A stretch of 14,527 bases of DNA from Chromera velia (taxonomy: Eukaryota; Sar; Chromeraceae): positions 1-14,527 of the forward strand of contig JAHBMJ010001424.1 of assembly GCA_018398765.1 (NCBI GenBank). Reading direction: 5' to 3'. Below the pieces are notes generated by a model. It saw only the letters and a list, made by a program, of their open reading frames with translations, was not told the origin of the DNA and made no database searches. A program made the position numbers and the translations under genes. This document shows positions 1 through 8,739 of the stretch, in pieces. Within the stretch, counting starts at the first letter, position 1, and every line of letters begins with the position of its first letter.

Positions 1-69
1 ATTATTTCTCTTCCAATACAGACTGCCATGGCGGCGCCTCCATGAGCCTGCGTACGTGTGCTGTGAGCC

Positions 70-1200
70 ATGTGGGTCCCAATGGCGGTAGGGCGCGCCA
101 GTTCGGCTCAGCCCGGGGTTGGCCGGCCCCGTGCCTCGCCTCACAATACTACGGAGATGAAGGACTCAAAGGGAGAGAAGGACGTGCCTGATTCCCTGAG
201 AGGGGAAGCTGTGTTTGCTTGTTTCCCCGCCTACAACCAGAGGATGTTGGGGACAGATTGGGATGAAGACGATCTGTCCGACTACGGAAAATTGATTGCG
301 GAGGCAAAGAAGCTCGCATGCAAGACCCAAACCAACATTATCACGGAACCAGCAGGAGGTCCGCCTGCCTGGCAGACCGCCACCACCAACAACATCACTC
401 AGATGAAGAAAGCCGCAGTTGTCAAGCAGGAGGCTGCCTTTGTCGGTGGCGCTGGGTTCCCTCCGAGGGGGAGGAATAGAGGCAGAGGGCGGGGAAGAGA
501 CAGTTCAGGGGCAGGTCGAGGAGGAGGTCATGGGGGGCAAGAGAGAGGCCAAAAAATGAACCCAAACGATTGCCCAAAGTGTGGTAGGGTAGGGGGGCAT
601 GACCCAGAATGGCTTGAGAAGAATGATTGTCCGGGGAAAACACACACGTGCGAGATCTGTAGGAAATACGGACACAGGCCACGCGTGTGCAGGAAGAAGG
701 GGAACACTGCAAACACCCCTCTAGTATCTACATCCAACTCCAGAGGCAGAGGAGGCCCCCATTCACAGAGGGGACGTGGAAGGATGCAAGCTGCACAGAG
801 GGGACGATTCGATGGCAAGGCAGCCTACTACGCTCAACATGAGAAGAATGGTCAAGGGTGCACACCTGATCAATATGAGGTCAGCAGACTTGCGGGACAT
901 CGTTCCCAGTCTGGAAAAGGTTCTCAGAAGGCAGGCCACCTTCTTGAGTGTTTTCAAAATAATATGTGCATGTCTGTGCTTCCTTACTCATCTCCCTTCT
1001 CTCTGTCTCTCTGGCATTGGCAGGGTGCGGAGGGAGGAATTCGACAGACATCACACACGACATTCCGGATGAGGGATGGTGCGCCCCACCCATTCTTTGT
1101 CGACATGAAGGAGCACCATGCCTGCATGGTGGACTCCACTGGAGATGACACGAGATCCCCAGATAAGTCAGTATCGGTCAGTCAACACAGATCTGCTGCA
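70..1200 (+). pseudogene. gag: gag-like nucleocapsid region with zinc knuckles
   Basis: Gag forms the nucleoprotein particle that packages element RNA. The visible part is the nucleocapsid end. An Arg/Gly-rich tract (about 460-545) precedes a Cys-rich segment at 571-630 (C-x2-C-x5-H-x9-C). A textbook CCHC knuckle of C-x2-C-x4-H-x4-C follows at 649-690, and another Arg/Gly-rich tract comes after it (about 740-815). The ATG at 70 is only the first in the open stretch. The usual capsid-like N-terminal domain is not evident and may lie upstream. Residues encoded at about 953-1021 are hydrophobic and pyrimidine-rich at DNA level and end in CAG, resembling a retained intron or insertion. No frameshift is seen. 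The identification rests on the knuckles and position. Confidence 0.8.
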
Positions 1201-1650
1201 CGCCGTCGGATGCACATCGACTCATGCACCACGGTACCCATAGGATGGGAGAGAGAGCTGGGAGGAATGGTTGTCTGGAGTAGGCCGTCTGACATGTCTT
1301 TTGGGCTTGCACACAAGAAGGCAGAAAAGAAGATCCGAATCTCCCGTCTCGCATGCATCGCACAGAAATGCAAAGTCAGAGGGGTAGGGTGGCAAGTCCT
1401 TTTTGTCATGGTCTATCTGACGCACGACCCAGTGCCATATCTGATGAGACAGGATGATGCTGAGGGGGAAACGATTTTGCGAAAAGAGGGGAAGGAATCA
1501 TATGTGGTCGTGAGGGATGCCAGGGGGTTCTTAGCGGAGATCCTCGTTGACAATCCAAGGGGAGACGGCCACACAACAAACCTTCCGTTCACAGACATCC
1601 TTGTTCCCCGTACTGACAAAGTAGCAGCAGCAATGAAAGATGAGGGGAAC
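1200..1650 (+). pseudogene. Probable aspartic protease region of copia polyprotein
   Basis: Position between the gag knuckles and the integrase predicts the retroelement protease, which cleaves the polyprotein. The best active-site candidate is Asp-Ser-Cys-Thr-Thr at 1219-1233. It resembles the copia pattern D-S-G-[CA]-[TS] but lacks the glycine. A second D-S-T-G string lies near 1129-1140. Neither is a clean active site, so the enzyme is either highly diverged or damaged here. The remaining sequence up to the pre-integrase segment has no motif I can name. Assignment is mostly by gene order. Confidence 0.45.
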
Positions 1651-1680
1651 GTGTGGGCTGTGGGGTTGCGCACCATCGGG

Positions 1681-2637
1681 TTTGAGGAACTGAGGGCAGA
1701 ACACAGGAGATTCGGGCACATGGGCAGAGATAAGCTAGAGCCCACACTGGCCTGCAGGGGGATGCAGGCAAGGAGTGAAGACTGGAAGAGGCTTGAGACA
1801 GAGTGCTGACTGTGTCCCCTCAAAAACGCAACCATCCCCACTCTAGCTCCAGTACCCACCCGACATGAGGATGCGGGTGGGCCCTTCGACATCATGCAGA
1901 TTGATCACTGGTTTCCCAATGATGATGAGGTGGCAGGGCCTCACAAATGCTGCATGCGGGTGATTGATGAGTGGGGGGGACTTGACCTTGACTACCCCCC
2001 CAGGTCACGAAACCAGTCCGTCGAGGGGTTCAAAGAGCATATCGACTTTGTTGAGTCGTTTGGGGGAGTACAATTCCAAAAGGAAGGGCCGAAGGCAGTA
2101 ACAGCACGCATCCGTTGCGACGATGCACCTGAATTCTGAGGGGGGGAGTTTGGAGCGTTTGCAGAGCGAAGGGGAATAAGATTTTTGGACCATCTGTCCG
2201 GAATTAAAGGAGCTCTGGGTTTTGTGGAGGGGAAAAACAGGCATGCAAGAGCAGAGCTTGGTGCCTTCCGAGCTGAATGGAAGCGCCGGTTTAGTTTATG
2301 CCCCAAATCCCTCTGGGGTCATATGGCCAGAGGGATCAGCATCACCAGAGCCAAGACATACAGTAAGGTGCTTTGCACCTCCCAATGGAAGAAAACCTTC
2401 GGCTCTGACCCTCCCTACCATTTTCTCTGCAGAGATGTGGGTGTATTGCGAACTGCAGAGAGTGGAATCGAACTTCCAGGCAGCGAGGTTGTATGGTTCT
2501 ATGAGAAGAACAAAAACCTTGCTGTCATGACTCGAAAGCAACCGAACCGTGACGTGTGGGACATCATTCATACGCATCCCCACTACGTTAAACCAGTGAA
2601 GAGGGGTATTGTGGCATGTTGGGGGGGGCCTGAATAG
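1681..2637 (+). pseudogene. Integrase: HHCC zinc finger and DD35E core
   Basis: Integrase inserts the cDNA copy into the genome. The GAG-pre-integrase/zinc-binding segment shows His at 1702-1704 and 1717-1719 (H-x4-H) and Cys at 1804-1806 and 1813-1815 (C-x2-C), spaced by 28 residues. TGA 1807-1809 falls between the two cysteines. The catalytic core has Asp 1903-1905, Asp 2119-2121 in an R-C-D-D-A-P-E-F context, and Glu 2227-2229 in a V-E-G-K-N-R context. This gives D-x71-D-x35-E, the classic retroviral/copia spacing. A second TGA (2137-2139) lies just after the second Asp. Sequence to 2634 fits the C-terminal part of the domain, and TAG 2635-2637 then interrupts the frame. All catalytic residues are intact, so damage is limited to stop codons. 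Confidence 0.88.
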
Positions 2638-3765
2638 GTCCCCGAGAGCAATGAATCGCAACAGCAGCAGCCCCATGCCATTCCTCCTTCTTCTGAAGAG
2701 TCCTCCCAGAATGATTTCCTTCCCGCCCCCCCTGTCCAACAAGATGCATCCAATGAGGGGGTGCATGGTTACGCCTCTGGTGGGGGGGTGCAGCAAGCCG
2801 ATGGATATGCAGCAGTCCCAGAGCAGCATGGGGCTGATGTGCCACCAGCTTCACAGGAACGCTACACAGGCATCCTTGTGCAGGGAAGGAACAACCAGCT
2901 GGTCCCCATGGCCATGACTAGAAAGGCATTTAAACGGACCGTCCCCGTCTCCTCACTGTCAAAGCAGCCAGATGGCACCTGGAATTTTTCCGGCATCTCC
3001 TCGAATGTGCGCAAAGCAGATGTGCTACGTTATTTCGAGATTGTAGGGGGTCGTATTCCTTCTGCAATCGAAACACAGATTTCACCTCCTCTCCCATTAC
3101 AGGCGGGGGGGTGTATGAACAATCAAGCACCTGCTTAGGGAGAGGGAGATGGAAACAGAGAGGGAAGGGACGAGTCACCTGATGGGAGAGACCACGAACC
3201 AAAACACAGTGATGATGAGGATTCTCTCTTCGGAGAGAACTTCCTCGCACCCGATGCCCTGACAGGAGGGCAGTTGGGTGGAAACAACAAACAGGAACAG
3301 GATGGGGGGCCTCCGGGGGCAGACCTTGGAAATGAGCCTCCTGCAGACAACGTCTTCTTTCTTGCTCCTCCCCATGACTGCTTCTACCTAGGACTGGACC
3401 CCGAGCATCCTATCACAGTCCCTGACGACTTCAAGCAGGGATCCACGCAAACCCCTGCGCTTCCGGAAGAGGTCAAGAGGGGAGACTTCGATCAGGCATG
3501 CAGAGACGAGTGGCTGAAAAACATTATAGGTAAGGGGGTGCTGGGTAGGGTGGTCGACAGAAAAGAAGTGGACTCTGTCATGCACATGGGTTGGAGACTC
3601 ACTTGGAAAGAGAAAGAAACCAAGCAGGCAGAGAAAGAAAAGGAAGAGAACAGGTAGAAGGAAGGGAAGGCAGGAATTGATCGGCAGTCAGGACGACAGG
3701 CAGACGGTTCTCAGGGAGACAGAGAGGCGCAACAGCCTCGCAAGTACAAGGGCAGGAAAGGAAGG
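2638..3765 (+). pseudogene. Integrase-RT linker of the copia polyprotein
   Basis: The same frame stays open apart from TAG at 3136-3138 and 3655-3657. The product is low in complexity: Gln/Pro/Ser-rich at 2640-2840, acidic and Gly-rich at 3139-3330, and Lys/Glu/Arg-rich at 3600-3765. This is typical of the variable linker between integrase and reverse transcriptase in copia elements. A more ordered segment at about 2860-3060 might be the integrase C-terminal domain. The piece at 3480-3600 includes a W-L-K-N string and a G-W-R-L-T-W-K string that resemble the start of the RVT_2 reverse transcriptase domain (consensus roughly W..A...E...L..N..W). Confidence 0.6.
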
Positions 3766-4617
3766 ATGAAAAAGAATGAACCAAGACAGGCAAGGCTAGA
3801 GAACAGAAAGCCAAAAGCAAGATGCTTTGGAAAGGGTTTCACAGACAAAAGAGCGGTTGATACTTATGTTGGCACACCTTCTGTCTGGGCAATTCTTATG
3901 TTCTGCATTTTCTCTTTAACTTTCTGTCTCTCTCGTTTTGCGGGGGACATCTCTGGAGCATTCCTCACTGCCCCTGACAAGAACGAGAAGAGAGCCGCAG
4001 TCATCATTCCCGATTGGCTGCCGCACATTCCAGCCAAGAACTCATATGAAGACATGAACGACAGCGACTACGAGACCCTCAGAAAAGCAACCCTCGAAAT
4101 CAAGCTGGGGGAGCTTCGATTGGTGGAAAAGGGACTCTACGGGATGCCCTGCTCAGGCAACATCTTTGACAAAAGCCTTACAGGAGTCCAGGGTGAGGCA
4201 GGATACGAACGAGTAGAGACCGGGGTGGCAGTTAAAAGAGGTGAGGCAGGTGAGCCCGCTGTGGGTGTCCAAATCAATTGGATTAATGATGTATTTGGGG
4301 TAAGGAGGGGTAGGAAAGAGACTGCAGAAGAAATTGCATTCCTCAGAAGCAGGTTTAAATGGGGACACCTCTCCGAACTTCCCTCTGATGCCAGCATCAA
4401 GTATGCTGGCATGGACTTCTCTTTCTTCAATGAGACAGTGGAGGTGTCTCAGAACTCATACAGCAGGGGGGTCAACACAGATGCCCTTTGGAGAACGATC
4501 GGAGAAAAGAGAAAGAAGGGGGAAGTGAAAGCCACAGAACTCGAACCCGCAACCGAAATGGAGAAGGAGGGGGGATTGGAGCTGCTCATGCGGAGTATCA
4601 ATGGTGTGTTGCATTAG
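3766..4617 (+). pseudogene. Reverse transcriptase (RVT_2), altered YxDD box
   Basis: This domain copies element RNA into cDNA. The start matches the family: K-A-R-C-F-G-K-G-F followed by V-D-T-Y-V-G-T-P-S. The first catalytic Asp is in G-D-I-S-G-A-F at 3946-3948. K-G-L-Y-G-M-P at about 4130-4150 corresponds to the family K-x-L-Y-G-L-K motif. The expected [FY]-x-D-D box is W-I-N-D at 4279-4290, so the first Asp of the pair is Asn (codon AAT, 4285-4287). That residue binds catalytic metal, so this copy should be inactive even without its stop codons. Near the end a G-V-L-H-stop-M-V-C-T-R-P string matches the conserved G-x-L-x-W-x-x-x-T-R-P region. TAG 4615 sits where relatives usually carry Trp or Tyr. 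Confidence 0.87.
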
Positions 4618-5256
4618 ATGGTGTGCACACGACCCTCCAGACGTGTCTGGGCAGATGAGCTCAGTTGCCACTCCACCCGACCATGCAGGAGAGTTGTAAG
4701 AGCAGCAGTCAGGGTCCCAGAAATGCTGAAGGAGAGGAAAGAGCCGATCCATCTGCGGGCACTGAAACGATTCAAGAGAGTCATACTAGCTGTGCTAGGT
4801 GACAGCTCCTACTCCCGAACGACCTACAGTGGAAGGTTGGGTTGGCTGATATTCTTGGTTGAAGAAGGGTGGACTCCAGAAACAGCAATGCAGGAAGCCA
4901 ACCCATGGCAGAACATCATAGCATGGCACACTGAACGCCACAACCATAAACATGGGAGTAGTACAGCAGCAGAAGCAACTAGCTTCGAAAGCGTCATCAA
5001 ACATCTTCCCCGTTTGAAGATACTCGCAAACCACCTGTGGGGTCAGGAACCAAAAGTACAATTCTTTACTGATTGTAATCCGTTATTTAAACAGTTGAGG
5101 ACGGGCATAGCAGCAGATGGTACCTCACAGGGGATGCTTGTTTTCATTATACAGGAACTCGGACGGACCAGAGGGTCAGTGACTTAGTGCAGGAGAGAGG
5201 TCTAGATGGCCAACGCGCTGACTAAGCCATGTTGGCCTGGGAAGGAATTTTCATGA
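4618..5256 (+). pseudogene. RNase H domain and C-terminus of copia polyprotein
   Basis: RNase H removes the RNA template strand. Visible catalytic positions are Asp in L-G-D-S-S-Y (4801-4803), Glu in S-S-T-A-A-E-A (4972-4974, matching S-S-T-E-A-E) and Asp in F-F-T-D-C-N (5071-5073). The C-terminus reads M-A-N-A-L-T-K-P (5206-5229), matching the conserved A-D-x-L-T-K end of copia polyproteins. Two TAG codons, 5185-5187 and 5203-5205, lie just before it. By alignment to the usual W-V-P-T-x-x-Q-x-A-D-x-L-T-K pattern they fall at the conserved Trp and at the position often occupied by Gln. The frame ends at TGA 5254-5256. Confidence 0.83.
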
Positions 5257-5312
5257 GCAGAGAAGAACAAATGACAGAACAAGGATGACTGAAGAAAGAC
5301 ATAGATCTTTGC

Positions 5313-5324
5313 AAGATGGGGGGG
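5313..5324 (+). other. Candidate polypurine tract
   Basis: Positions 5313-5324 are A/G-rich with a single T, and seven G close the run just before a TG dinucleotide. In LTR retrotransposons such a tract primes plus-strand synthesis and abuts the 3' LTR. It lies 57 bases after the polyprotein stop, which is a normal place for it. Confidence 0.5.
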
Positions 5325-5676
5325 TGAGCAGAATGTGCAAGCGGGCCGGCACCGGCCAACCGGTCCTGCCACACAGCGCGCCTCCAGAGAGCCATGACCG
5401 AGCACGTATGCATCTTGTAGATCAATGCATGCAAAATTAATTGCATGTACGTAAATGCATGTAAACAGTAATTCGACGATACAGAATGATGGAGTCAGAT
5501 AAGTCAGAGACTTGATTGATGGTTGGAAGTGAAGTAGCGTTACTTCACACACCTTCTGATAACGAACACGTATAAGTGCTGTGTGCGCTCACGGGCAAAG
5601 GCACCCCTAGAGAAGCAATGTCTAGCTCTTTCTCTCGTAACTCTATTTATGTTGCAATATGGTTTTTTTTGGCTCA
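5325..5676 (+). repeat. Candidate 3' LTR (about 352 bp)
   Basis: The interval starts TGAGC and ends GCTCA, giving a 5-base terminal inverted repeat with the canonical TG...CA ends, directly after the polypurine tract. Inside are a TATAAG box at 5571-5576 and a perfect 8-base hairpin just upstream of it (5529-5536 with 5541-5548). There is also a cluster of TGCATG motifs at 5426-5461. The other LTR is outside the window, so the boundaries cannot be confirmed by comparison, and the 3' end is the less certain one. Confidence 0.38.
5571..5576 (+). promoter_or_regulatory. TATA-like box in candidate LTR
   Basis: TATAAG lies 23 bases downstream of the end of the 5529-5548 hairpin and about 100 bases before the proposed LTR end, a plausible U3 promoter position. 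This is motif match only. Confidence 0.25.
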
Positions 5677-5965
5677 GAACCACAAAAAACATACTTTTAA
5701 AGTGTAAGTTTTTGTTTAAAACCCTAGGGGGGGGAGGTTATAATTAATTTTTATTTTTTTAATTTTTTAGTGTCATACCCTAGCTTTCTAGTATGCAATA
5801 TCGTCAGGGCTCTGACGATAGAAAGCTAATTCTTTCCAGTATGGGGCCACGCACTAAAGATGATTGGAAACCTAGTTTCCAAAGGGGGAAGGGGGGGGGA
5901 GGGGGGTTATTTCCAGTTTATCGATCGCCTAGGTCAGACCCCTTTAGGAACCCCCCTCCCCTCAA
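5677..5965. repeat. Non-coding stretch with hairpins and G/C tracts
   Basis: No gene is seen. Four structures stand out. TAGCTTTC (5781-5788) pairs with GAAAGCTA (5821-5828). Nested inside is TATCGTCAG (5799-5807) with CTGACGATA (5812-5820). TTGGAAAC (5864-5871) pairs with GTTTCCAA (5875-5882) over a 3-base loop. A 13-base G-rich arm (5896-5908) is perfectly complementary to a C-rich arm (5949-5961). The density of inverted repeats suggests a fold-back element or decayed transposon end. Confidence 0.6.
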
Positions 5966-6096
5966 ATGATTGAAAGCGTCAACACACCGATTAGTAAGTT
6001 TAACATCCCATCAAAATGCATTGACGTTGCAATATTCATCAAGCGGCCTCAGACTTCTAGAATGGCTCACATCGAGGAGGAAAGAGGTGCCTCTTT

Positions 6097-6327
6097 CCAT
6101 CCATCCATCCCTCACTCACTCCATCCATCCATCTCTCATGCAGTCACTCCCTCACTCCATCCACCCATCCATCCTTCATCACTCCATGCATCCATCTATC
6201 CATCCATCCATTCCTCACTCCATCACTCCATCTCTCACTCACTCCATCACTCCACCCATCGATTTGTCTATCCATCCTTCCTTCCTTCCTTCCTTCCTTC
6301 CATCCATCCATCCATCCATCCATCCGT
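6097..6327 (+). repeat. CATC/CACT microsatellite
   Basis: Degenerate tandem CATC with interspersed CACT, and a pure CTTC block near 6280-6300. The open frames across it, rich in Ser, His and Pro, are by-products of the tetranucleotide repeat and are not called as genes. Confidence 0.9.
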
Positions 6328-6338
6328 CAGTCACTGCA

Positions 6339-6420
6339 GAGTGGAAAGAGAGCATGCATGTATTGACTGGAAAGAAGGCATGCAACGGGGAGCATTGAGT
6401 GGAAAAAAAGGCACCGTGTT
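6339..6420 (+). repeat. Three imperfect 26-32 bp tandem units
   Basis: The units begin at 6339, 6365 and 6397. Each starts GA[GC]TGGAAA, and the first two continue into a CATGCA motif. They abut the CATC microsatellite. No function can be assigned. Confidence 0.55.
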
Positions 6421-6570
6421 CTCCGCTTCACCGCGTTCTAGACCACGTTTTCTTCAGATGACTGCTGGAGAGCTTCTGGAAGCTCCTCACTCGTCGCGGT
6501 AACGGGATTTTAAAACCAGATCTCCGATTTCAACACATCAGATACTAAGTCTGTCACTCTGAGACGGTTA

Positions 6571-6750
6571 CCCTTTCTTGTTGAATACTTCAAATTCCTT
6601 TCGGGGTTCAAAGTACTTCTCAATATGCTCTGTGGATTCCACCCCCAACGTCTTCAGAAAGAACTGTGAAACTGACTCCGCAAGGGCCGCATCTTCAAGG
6701 AAGTCTGACACGGCGATTCGCAAACAAGCGTCAAAAGGCAGGCTGGACAT
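6571..6750 (-). CDS. First exon of an unrecognised minus-strand gene
   Basis: The ATG at 6750-6748 opens 60 codons of balanced, protein-like sequence. It begins M-S-S-L-P-F-D and continues through a predicted helical stretch (F-L-E-D-A-A-L-A-E-S-V-S) and a motif of the form L-K-T-L-G-V-E-S-T-E-H-I. A TAA immediately after the last codon overlaps a GTAACC sequence that could be a splice donor. The piece is therefore probably a 5' exon, not a complete 60-residue protein. An in-frame upstream ATG at 6777 would add a poly-Phe leader and is less likely. I see no convincing downstream exon between here and the candidate LTR, so the rest may be lost or separated by insertions. The family is not recognised. 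Confidence 0.45.
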
Positions 6751-6887
6751 TTTGGGAAAAAAAAAGAACACAGACACGGTCAGACCGAATTCGCCAGCCT
6801 AAGAGTAGGTGCTGACCGCAGCGGACCGACATACAGTAGCAGGCCAGAAGACCAAGACGTTTTTCAGACAGCTTTTGCACCAAAATA

Positions 6888-6908
6888 CATGCATGCATGC
6901 ATGCATGC
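6888..6908. repeat. ATGC microsatellite
   Basis: Five tandem ATGC units, giving overlapping copies of the palindrome TGCATGCA. That palindrome is also a known ApiAP2-type transcription factor motif in apicomplexans. Here it may be no more than a simple repeat. Confidence 0.85.
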
Positions 6909-6978
6909 GAACAGCTGATGCCAGCCTGATGGAGCTGTGCATGCATGGGCTTAATTTGCAAGGTATAGGGATGTATGG

Positions 6979-7079
6979 CACGGTCGTGCTTTGGCATGGC
7001 CGCGTCTTTGACATGCGCGCGCACTGCGGGCCCGGCATCGTCAATGCCGGGGCCCATAGGCCATGGACAAACCATAGGC
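6979..7079 (-). repeat. Dispersed palindromic repeat, copy 1
   Basis: Two hairpins: GGGCCCGGCAT (7028-7038) with ATGCCGGGGCCC (7044-7055), one G bulged, and GGCCATGG (7059-7066) with CCATAGGC (7072-7079). To their left, at 6979-7011, is one CACGGTCGTGCTTTGGCATGG unit. The hairpin core is the reverse complement of the core at 11611-11668, differing at a handful of positions. The CACGGTC unit keeps plus orientation in both copies. Confidence 0.7.
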
Positions 7080-7280
7080 TCAATGCCTGACCTTTTTCTG
7101 GTATTGAGCCCTCCTGCCCTCCTGTTTCTGGCATGGAGGCAAACATACACAGATGAACAATATGACCCCACAACCTTCTTAGTTAACCTCAGTGTTGTTG
7201 ATGCCTGTACTTTTTTGGAGTAGAAACAGTTTCTGGGACGGCGAGATCGAGATCTCGACATTTGAGTTTTTTTCTTACTG

Positions 7281-8126
7281 TTGGCAATGCTCGGAGACGC
7301 CCACTCAGATCCTAACTCCTTAAGAGCTTGTAGCCCATGTTCATCGCACTCTGTGTGCTCCAAGTGCTTTGCAAACTCTATACTTATCGATTGGAAACGG
7401 TTTGCTTGGGCTCTGCCGCATTTTCTATGGTGGAGGGGGTACAGTGTCAGCCCCCAGGTCCAGTTGCCCGGTATGTAAAGGAGAATATCTCCATATCTCA
7501 CCCTTGCCCTTTTTGCCCGTTGATTTGCCGGGTACCGCAACAGCTCAATGACCACCTGCTTATTTGCAAGGGTTGACAAGAAGCAGGGGCCACAGCCCAA
7601 GTGAGTGGTAGGCCCATCCAATTTGAAACCAACGATGTGGAAGAAGAGTGGGATGGAGTGTATCTGGATCAACGCCCAACAATAAAAGGGGATGCTCTGA
7701 TCAACTCTCTTCGTACCGACATTATGAAAAAAATGAAATAGATTGGGGGCAATTCCTACCGTCGCATTGCAGACATTTTGTAAGATATGAACAAATTGAG
7801 CAGGCTGATAGAAAACGAAGGCAACCAAGGTGAGAGCCTGTTTCCAAACGTGCTTGCTGAAGATAAAGAAGGTCATGCAGCGAAGCGATTTGCCTTAAAA
7901 GAGGGGGTTTTGACACAGGAGTTTGTGTTAAGAAGAATGAAAAGACTTTCAAATGGTGTTTGGGTGGTAGATATGGAACACTGTCAGGTCTTGAGAGACC
8001 TGTTGCGTCTTCCACAAGTGGCAGAGGTATGGGACTTTAGACCTCCCCCACCATAACACCATCCTAAAAAAATTTGGAGACGTGATGATTTCGATAGAGA
8101 CGAGATGAAGAACATCTTCGATGGAG
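7281..8126 (+). pseudogene. Degraded RING/TRAF-type zinc-finger gene
   Basis: Plus-strand coding potential with several breaks. Frame 3 (7323-7375) encodes C-x2-C-x2-H-x2-C-x2-C, like the middle of a RING finger. Frame 1 near 7465-7480 encodes C-P-V-C-K-G, like a RING end. Frame 2 (about 7504-7560) encodes C-x2-C-x12-H-x3-C, the spacing of TRAF-type zinc fingers. From there frame 2 is protein-like to 8126, with acidic and then basic segments, broken by TGA 7574, TAG 7739, TAA 7781 and TAA 8054. It ends at a GTCAGT splice donor. RING plus TRAF-type fingers would suggest a ubiquitin ligase, but this is a motif-level guess. The C-terminal 150 or so residues match nothing I recognise. The two early frame changes may be frameshifts or missed introns. 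Confidence 0.45.
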
Positions 8127-8240
8127 GTCAGTCAAGTATCATTTTCTTTTTTCCCGCCAATTTCCGGACCTTCCTTTACCTCACCTTCCTTCTCATTTTC
8201 CCCTTTTTCCTTTTTTTCTTACCCTTCTTCTTTCTTTCAG
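8127..8240 (+). other. Intron, GT-AG, 114 bp
   Basis: The donor GTCAGT follows the last coding triplets of the zinc-finger gene. A long T/C tract leads to TTTCTTTCAG. The sequence after the acceptor is pyrimidine-rich and not clearly coding, and a second acceptor-like CCTGCAG lies near 8323-8329. Confidence 0.55.
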
Positions 8241-8383
8241 AATCTAGCCTTCTCTCGTTCCCCTCCTTCGATCATCTTCCCTCCTTCCACCATTCTCTTC
8301 CTTTTGTTCCTGTATCTCATTCCTGCAGATACGTACAGATGCGGCCCATGTTCTTCTCCTTTCCCTACCACCACCACACACTC

Positions 8384-8700
8384 TGTCTGTCTGTCTGTCT
8401 CTCTCTGTATATATGTGTGTGTGTATGTGTGTATGTGTGTGTGTGTGTAAGTGTATGTGTGTGTGTGTATGTGTGTGTGTGTGTGTGTATGTGTGTGTGT
8501 GTGGGTGTGTGTGTGTGTATGTGTATGTGTATGTAGTGTGTTTGCCTGTATAAGTACATATGTGCACGCGTGTAAAGCTATATGAGGGAGGTGAATGAAA
8601 TATAGAAAACGGTAAAGAAGGAAGAAAAACAAGAAGATATGCATCTGAGGCCTTGTGTGTATGTGTGTGTGTGTGTGTGTATATGTATGTGTGTGTGTGC
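8384..8700 (+). repeat. CTGT and GT/GTAT microsatellites
   Basis: A short CTGT run at about 8384-8400 leads into GT with GTAT interruptions to about 8540, and a second GT block lies at 8655-8700. Long Thr-His and Cys-Val open frames on both strands here are repeat by-products. Confidence 0.95.
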
Positions 8701-8739
8701 ATGTGAGGTGAAGGTGCACCTGCATCCATCCTAGATGGT

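Larger units (their letters stand above)
1..5676 (+). mobile_element. Ty1/copia LTR retrotransposon, 5'-truncated by the window, degenerate
   Basis: This is the internal region of a copia-order element. The domain order gag, protease, integrase, reverse transcriptase, RNase H is diagnostic of Ty1/copia, since integrase precedes reverse transcriptase. Every recognised domain is in one frame from 70 to the TGA at 5254-5256. Eight internal stops interrupt it: TGA 1807 and 2137; TAG 2635, 3136, 3655, 4615, 5185 and 5203. No net frameshift occurs over about 5.2 kb. A polypurine tract and a candidate 3' LTR follow. The 5' LTR, primer-binding site and probably the start of gag lie left of the window. 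The first 69 bases, in the same frame, contain two more TGA codons (43, 64). With these stops and an altered catalytic motif in the reverse transcriptase, this copy is almost certainly not autonomous. Confidence 0.9.

Noticed and set aside
2363-2432. GTAAGG...CTCTGCAG looks like a 70-base intron inside the integrase region
   Set aside because: Removing it would break the frame, and the sequence inside aligns in length and pattern with the expected integrase C-terminal region, so it is coding.
2296-2829. 177-codon minus-strand open frame (and 1413-1895, 160 codons)
   Set aside because: Antisense shadows of the copia polyprotein, with no motif of their own.
6097-6327. Regular short repeats considered as a CRISPR array
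   Set aside because: The units are four bases long with no unique spacers. The other tandem repeats here also lack repeat-spacer structure.
5966-6502. Open frames of 178 and 142 codons rich in Ser, His, Pro and Ile
   Set aside because: They are produced by the CATC tetranucleotide repeat, which stays open in several frames at once.
6731-7876. 381-codon open frame on the minus strand
   Set aside because: It runs antisense to the more protein-like zinc-finger gene and through the ATGC microsatellite and the palindromic repeat, and it shows no motif. Its length is probably chance plus repeat composition.
8237-8729. Thr-His and Cys-Val rich open frames on both strands
   Set aside because: They are translations of GT/AC microsatellites.
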